Of a DNA stretch of 21,672 nucleotides, positions 17,031-21,672 are shown in pieces. The translations under genes were made by a program, and so were the position numbers. Source of the DNA: Dunaliella salina. Taxonomy: Eukaryota > Chlorophyta > Chlorophyceae > Chlamydomonadales > Dunaliellaceae. Where the stretch lies: assembly GCA_002284615.2 (NCBI GenBank), contig MU069627.1, positions 33,241 through 54,912 of the forward strand, read 5' to 3'. The first letter of the stretch is position 1. Every line of letters begins with the position of its first letter. The notes beneath the pieces were generated by a model. That model was not told the DNA's origin and did not search any database. It was given only the letters and a program-made list of their open reading frames with translations.

Positions 17031-18794
17031 AAGGTTTACAAGGTTTACAAGGGAACATAACCTGCAGCCAGAAAGTTTGGCTGCTCGGTGTGGTGAAAGA
17101 AATCCATAAGCTCAGAGATGAAGCGATAAGTCTGAATATCTTGGTTTTGAAAGAAACGAGCTACGTCCAGAGAGCAGGCATCAGGAAAAAAGAAAGATCC
17201 TGTATCATTTGACACTACTGTGTGAGCAGGAAAGGCACTAAAAATATGTGTGTACTTTCTTCTAAGACAACACAGGAAGTTGCAAGGGCAGAGAAAGATG
17301 ACGTGCTTTTCATCCTGCCATTGTTCTAAAACACAAAAATCACATTGAGGTGCATGTCCATGCCAATGAGAAGTTTTAACTCGGAGCTTATGGGCGTGCA
17401 GTCGGAAGCAAGCAATGTTCCTCTGCATATGCCTACCCAAATCCAATGCAGATACCTAGGAGTATGGAGAGGTTTAGCAAAAGCAGAATTATGCCGGAAG
17501 GGAAGCACTACCCAGTTATGGTATTTGGCTAACTCGTTTAAATAAGCACCATGTTCAGCATGATCCTCGGTTGGCCACACGCTCCTATGCCTTTTCCGTA
17601 AATCAACCACAAAAATCATTTATCCTAATGGGCTGGCCTGAAAACACGCAATGTGTGATGTAGTTGCGCCTATCCAATCCCTGAAAAGCAGATATAAACT
17701 CTGATGTCCAGCACTTATTAGAGTTACTACTCATGTCAATATCCGCTCTAAGTACCCTGCGTAAAGTAGTGCTGTTGCAGGCAAGTGAGGCATTATAAAC
17801 TCTGACAGCAGCTCGAAACCAATGAAATTGTAATGGTTCATACCCACATTCACGCAGCACAGACCAATTTGGTGTAGTTTTTTCCACTCCAAGAATTCGC
17901 TTCAGTAAACACAGGTGCACAGTCTGCATCGGGCAAGTCATCTCAAATTCTGGTCTCATAAACCTGGTACCCCAAATTTGACTAGCATACATGCTAGCAG
18001 GGAGAACATATGTCTTAGTCAACCAAAGCATGGTATGAGGCCTATCTGCTAGTTTATATTCATCTGCAACGTGCCTAATACGACGACATCCAGCCAAGAA
18101 AGGTGCACACATATGCTCAGAAGAGGCAAGGGGGTTAAATTGTTTCGTAAACAATATACCCAAATATTTGAATGACTCAGCACGCACGAGGTGCTTGCCA
18201 CCTAGGTTGAACATAGGAACATTATTCCTTTTGAATTGAAGGACACAACCTCAGACTTCGACACGTTGATAATTAAACCTTTCCTTTGCGCATACCCATG
18301 TAACCTATCCAACATGCGCTGAAGCTCAGTGGGATGATTAGCAGTGAGGCAGAGGTCATCCGCATACAACATATGAGTTACATGAAAATCTTCAGCACCA
18401 GTAACTGCACCGCTAACATTCTCTGCCAGGCAGTCAACATCATTAATATATTAGGAAAATAGCAGAGGGGACAATGGACAGCCTTGCTTAACCCCTAATC
18501 TAGGATGCACATGTGCTCGCTTACACCCATCCACCAGAATGTATTCATCATTGTCATAAATATTTTTCAGGATAGCCAGCAAGCAAGATGGCATGCGAAT
18601 GTTCTGAAGATGAGTCCAAAGAGCATTCCTGGGTATTGTATCGTAAGCCTGCTTGAAATCAATGAAGGCTGCATACAACCTCGGTGAGCAATGAGGGCGC
18701 TTAATCTGTGCCGCATGCTGCAGATGACGCAAAATAAATATTGGCTGCAGGGTGTTTCGGCCTGGATAAAAACCATATTGTGTATCTGAAATCT
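17031..18794 (-). mobile_element. LINE copy 2: 5'-truncated, inserted in copy H
   Basis: This - strand insertion starts inside the reverse transcriptase (ISDTQYGFYPGRNT) and ends with a 3' tail of repeated TTGTAAACC (17031-17050), bounded by the 9-bp duplication TTTGGAGAT. Start within the coding region, simple-repeat 3' tail and short target duplication are the marks of target-primed reverse transcription. Confidence 0.85.
17045..18794 (-). pseudogene. LINE copy 2 reverse transcriptase and CCHC finger
   Basis: The polymerase copies element RNA at the target nick. Motifs in order: QYGFYPGRNTLQPIF, AFIDFKQAYDTIPR, LGVKQGCPLSPLLF, then YADD kept at 18355-18366 (LYADDLCL), LIINVSKSEVVSFNS and ESFKYLGILF. 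The C-terminal part has PLQFHWFRAAVRVYN, a Cys-x2-Cys...His...Cys finger (CDFCVLEQWQDEKHVIFLC) and HTEQPNFLAAGYVPL before the stop at 17045. Defects: Leu codon changed to TAA in LLFS (18451), a one-base deletion near 18225, and a stop at 17603 followed by further frame changes near 17446-17619. Catalytic residues survive but the frame does not. Confidence 0.88.
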
Positions 18795-18803
18795 TTTGGA
18801 GAT
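18795..18803 (+). repeat. Target-site duplication, right copy, flanking LINE copy 2
   Basis: Exact second copy of TTTGGAGAT, at the 5' end of copy 2. Confidence 0.75.
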
Positions 18804-19013
18804 TAAACGATTTCTCAGTATCTTGATTTTGTAAAAAGGAATGCATCCTGAGAACGAGCATCAGAAAAATAGGAAAGGCCTGTGTAATTAAACACTACTC
18901 TGTGAGCAGAGAAAGGCAGCAAAAGATGTGCATACTCTCTTCTAAGAATGCACAAGAAGTTGCAAGGGCAGAGGAAGATCACCTTGTTACGATAACATGT
19001 TTTTCATCCTGCA
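18804..19013 (-). mobile_element. Outer LINE copy H, middle segment
   Basis: This - strand stretch is parallel to 17160-17310 of copy 2 (shared blocks include TGCAAGGGCAGAG, TCTTCTAAGA and CTGTGTGAGCAG). It encodes the region after the CCHC finger, ending FLQNQDTEKSF against FFQNQDIQTYRF in copy 2. It has an insertion near 18980 and is not open. Confidence 0.75.
19004..19013 (+). repeat. Target-site duplication, left copy, flanking LINE copy 1
   Basis: TCATCCTGCA is repeated exactly at 20690-20699. Removing the insertion rejoins copy H within its CCHC-finger coding region. Confidence 0.85.
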
Positions 19014-20673
19014 GTTCATTCAGTTCATTGACTTTAAGCAAGCCTACAATACCAGGCTCGTAGTCCCTAGGCAGGCACTCTGGCAGCACCTGCAACGCAC
19101 ACGCATGCCCACTCCTCTCTTGTCCATCATTAAAAACATGTACGATGCTGATGAGTATATTTTGAGGGATGGACAGAAGGCTGCTCGGGTGAACCCTAAC
19201 ACGGGTGTAAAGCAGGGGTGCCCTTTATCCCCTATGCTTTTTTCTCTGTATGTGAATGACATTGATGAAATTGCGGAAAGGGTGCAAGGTGCTGTCACGG
19301 GTACAGCTGAGTTCCATGTGATGCACATGTTGTACGCAGATTACCTGACTCTGATGGCCAATGATCCCCATGCTTTGCAGACCATGCTGAACCGCTTACA
19401 TGCGTATGCTCAGCGGAAGCACTTAATCATCAACACCGCTACGTCGGAGGTAGTTCACTTTAATTCCTCAGGGTCAGATCTGCCTGTTTTTCATGTTGGG
19501 GGGGTGCCACTGGCACACAAGGAGTCTTTCAAGTACCTCGGCATGATGTTTCACAAGCGCATGAGCGTGACTAAGTCCTCTGAGCATGCTACTGGTCCGT
19601 TCATGGCGTCTGCTTTTCGGGTTCGTCAATTTGTTCGTGAGCACTCTCTGGCAAATAGGCCATATGTCTCTCTGTGGCTTGGGAAGACGTATGTGGTTCC
19701 GGCTGGACTGTATGCAGGGCAGGTGTGGGGAACTGAGTACATTAAAGAGGGCAAGGAGTTTGCGAGTGACCTGCAAGTGCGGCACATGAGTTGTCTAAAA
19801 AGCACGCTGGGTGTCAAACGTACCACTCCAAATTGGGCTGTTTTGCGGGAGTGTGGTCATGAGCCGCTCCAGTTTTATTGGTTCAGATCTGTTGTTAAAT
19901 GTATAATAGCGTGCTCAGGTCCAATAGCGAGACGCTGAGAAGCGTGCTGAAAGCGGATCTGAACATTCATTCTCGTGAGCCTTCTTGCTGGACTGCTCAA
20001 GTTTTAGATGCCTTTCAAGGATTGCGGCGCTGTGATTCCTTTGTTGAAGCTGTGTGGCAGGGTACACCTATTTCTATTCAAGAGTTCACTGCTGACCTAA
20101 GGCACAGGTTGCGGGCAGTGTGGAGAGATGTTGAGGGAGTAAACCCTCGGGAGACTTACAGTAAATTGGCAAACTATCAAACTTTGTTTGCAGTGCCTTT
20201 TGACCACAATGTGCGTGCCCCAACCCGCTTACCGAGACACATGCATTTGGATCTGTCTCAACATGTCGTAAGGAATGTTAGCCGTTTCAGACTTAGGGCA
20301 CACAGGTTGAAGGTAGAGACAGCGGCTTGGGATTCTCGAAACTCTCTCGTGTGTGATTGCTGCTCTAGTGCTGAGATTCAGGATGTAGTCCATGCCCTTT
20401 TGACGTGCAGAAACGCAGCTGTTTGTGATTTGAGGAGAAAGTATGCTTACCTGTTCAACTGCTTCTCAGGTGTTTTTTCAATGGAACAAACTTATTTACA
20501 GCAAGTTAGTGTCCAGGGTGTGCAGGATTTCCTCTTGCAACACAACAACAAGCTTTATTATTATTTATTTGTTTATTTCTGAGCTTATGGATATTATGTT
20601 GGCTGGCGAGGACCAGTCACAGGCTGATCAGTCGAACAATCTGGCTGAAGGTCCCAAAAGGTAAATGTAAATG
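19014..20673 (+). pseudogene. LINE copy 1 reverse transcriptase and CCHC finger (nearly open)
   Basis: The + frame reads FIDFKQAYNT, a short insertion (RLVVP), TGVKQGCPLSPMLFSLYVND, then MLYADYLTL at 19333-19344, ESFKYLGMMF, TYVVPAGLYAGQVWGTEY and TTPNWAVLRECGHEPLQFYW, ending at 19936. A one-base change of frame near 19898 leads to MYNSVLRSNSETLRSVL through the CDCCSS...HALLTC finger (20352-20409) and the stop at 20580. The remainder (SELMDIMLAGEDQ...) reads in another frame to about 20663. The polymerase active site YADD has become YADY (codon 19342-19344 TAC, one base from GAC), so this copy is catalytically dead as well as truncated. Confidence 0.9.
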
Positions 20674-20689
20674 TAAATCTAAATCTAAA
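19014..20689 (+). mobile_element. LINE copy 1: 5'-truncated, inserted in copy H in opposite orientation
   Basis: The insertion begins within reverse transcriptase motif A (FIDFKQAY) and ends with a tail of GTAAAT, then CTAAAT repeats (20661-20690). The 10-bp duplication TCATCCTGCA flanks it. It belongs to the same family as copy 2 and is probably the youngest of the nest, having the longest open frames and the cleanest boundaries. Confidence 0.9.
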
Positions 20690-20796
20690 TCATCCTGCAA
20701 TTGTTCCGAACTACACAAATCACAATGAGGTGCATGTCCTTGCCAATGAATAGTTTCAACTCTAAGCTTGTGAGTGTGTGATCGGAAGCACCCAAT
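20690..20796 (-). mobile_element. Outer LINE copy H, 5' segment
   Basis: This - strand stretch is parallel to 17310-17412 of copy 2 (CACAATGAGGTGCATGTCC, CTTGCCAATGA, GGAAGCA). Copy H stops near 20796, where similarity ends, so it was itself 5'-truncated. TCATCCTGCA at its start is the right-hand target duplication of copy 1 (20690-20699). Confidence 0.8.
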
Positions 20797-21099
20797 TTTT
20801 GAAGTCAGTTGTTTTGACTGGAGGCCTCTTTCTCTTTGCAGCCTTGCAATAAAAATAAGAGCATGTGGGAGTGATTATAGCCGCTGTTGTGCCTGTGTGA
20901 GGTCTTCAATGCAAGCCCATGGAATTTGTGTAGGGGGTCCTCTGCTTGGAGCGGGTGCTCTTTCAGTCTGAGCCCAGGAATGCTCAGTGAGAGCATCTTT
21001 TACAGATGTACATTGTGGAATGCACAGTTTAAATACACAAAGCTAACGACTCGCATTTGGGAAAAAAGTGAAGGGTTTTTGCTGTTCCAGTGCACTGAG

Positions 21100-21110
21100 G
21101 CGCGCGCGCG

Positions 21111-21164
<54 letters not shown>
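21100..21164 (+). repeat. Compound (CG)n(CA)n microsatellite
   Basis: About 12 nt of alternating CG passes into about 50 nt of alternating CA, the same compound design and order as at 1272-1347. Confidence 0.97.
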
Positions 21165-21167
<3 letters not shown>

Positions 21168-21624
21168 TCGAACAAATAATCAATTACAATTTCTTCGAAG
21201 AGCTGTTCCCCTTGGAAGGAAACGCAAACTGCCAGCCTTGAACATCAGCACGTCAAAATCTGCAAGTGGGTGACAAAGAGGGACAAGTGATACAAAAGGT
21301 TTGAAGCAGCACCATGCAGGATGCCAATTTTTGACACGATGTAGGCATGGTAGAAGCAGCCCTTCAAGGAGTGACCAATAAAAGGGTGTGACTTTTCCTC
21401 TTCCAAAAGGAATAGAATTGTGCAACTGTCAAACCAGAGAATGAGCCGGATTTGGAAATCCATCCGCAGTGTGCAAAGGGACTTAGATGGCTTGCAGTGA
21501 GTACAAACAGGGACAAGGGGTGGGTGTTGCAAGCAACGCGGAAAATTGGCGAAGCCCACGCGAGCATTTGTGCATACTTGATTGTGTGTGCATGTGTGTA
21601 TGTGCATGCAGGTATGCATGGGTG

Positions 21625-21672
<48 letters not shown>
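21625..21672 (+). repeat. (TG)n microsatellite running off the window end
   Basis: Alternating TG continues to the last base, preceded by TG-rich imperfect sequence from about 21584, so the full length is unknown. Confidence 0.97.

Larger units (their letters stand above)
20797..21672. other. Unrecognised DNA with dinucleotide tracts
   Basis: No coding signal is convincing. A splice-acceptor-like TTTCTCTTTGCAG occurs at 20829-20841 but no exon with family similarity follows. Confidence 0.5.

Noticed and set aside
20829..20990. A further exon after TTTCTCTTTGCAG at 20829-20841
   Set aside because: The acceptor looks good but the following sequence has no recognisable protein and no partner exon.

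Overview
The window looks like nuclear DNA from an intron-rich, repeat-rich eukaryote, most likely a green alga (chlorophyte or streptophyte). This rests on three observations: a carotenoid cleavage dioxygenase gene split into short exons with GTGAGT-type donors and TGCAG acceptors, long (AC)n and (GC)n runs, and abundant decayed LINE-like retroelements. No bacterial operon, rRNA, tRNA or CRISPR was recognised. One ambiguous base (N at 12723) points to a draft assembly. The species cannot be named from sequence alone.

Region 1 (1-7028, + strand) is the 3' part of a carotenoid cleavage dioxygenase (CCD/NCED/RPE65 superfamily) gene. Seven exons can be pieced together at 380-499, 986-1056, 2024-2095, 3833-3945, 4770-4834, 5617-5686 and 6973-7028. 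Their splice phases all agree and they total 567 nt (188 residues plus stop). They carry the family signatures GDFPVTNP, GGEAVMVPR, EDDGFLVCYVH and RVPYGFHGTF, the last holding the fourth iron-ligand histidine. The exons for the other three histidines lie before the window. The fourth visible exon sits inside a large array of decayed copies of itself: upstream copies reach back to about 2330 and copies of its 3' end plus donor run on to about 4305. The array also contains a 75-bp-arm inverted repeat.

Region 2 (7029 to about 9012) has no recognisable gene.

Region 3 (9013-15422) holds two head-to-head copies of one decayed retroelement, left arm on - and right arm on +, meeting near 13012. The predicted protein order is: basic N-terminal region, PHD finger, a region resembling PCIF1-type adenine methyltransferases, RNase H, a CPLPGC...H...C zinc finger and a PD...EIK nuclease-like domain. 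No reverse transcriptase is seen within either copy. The arms share unusual lesions (RNase H first Asp replaced by Asn; a frame break at the methyltransferase catalytic motif). A reverse transcriptase fragment on - abuts the right arm at about 15420.

Region 4 (16881-20796) is a nest of three copies of a different LINE family (reverse transcriptase plus CCHC finger). An older 3' fragment on - was interrupted by a second copy (17031-18794, -, with 9-bp target duplications) and a third copy (19014-20689, +, with 10-bp target duplications). All three are broken.

Region 5 (20797-21672) is unrecognised DNA with two dinucleotide tracts. Apart from the CCD gene, nothing here appears to encode an intact protein.
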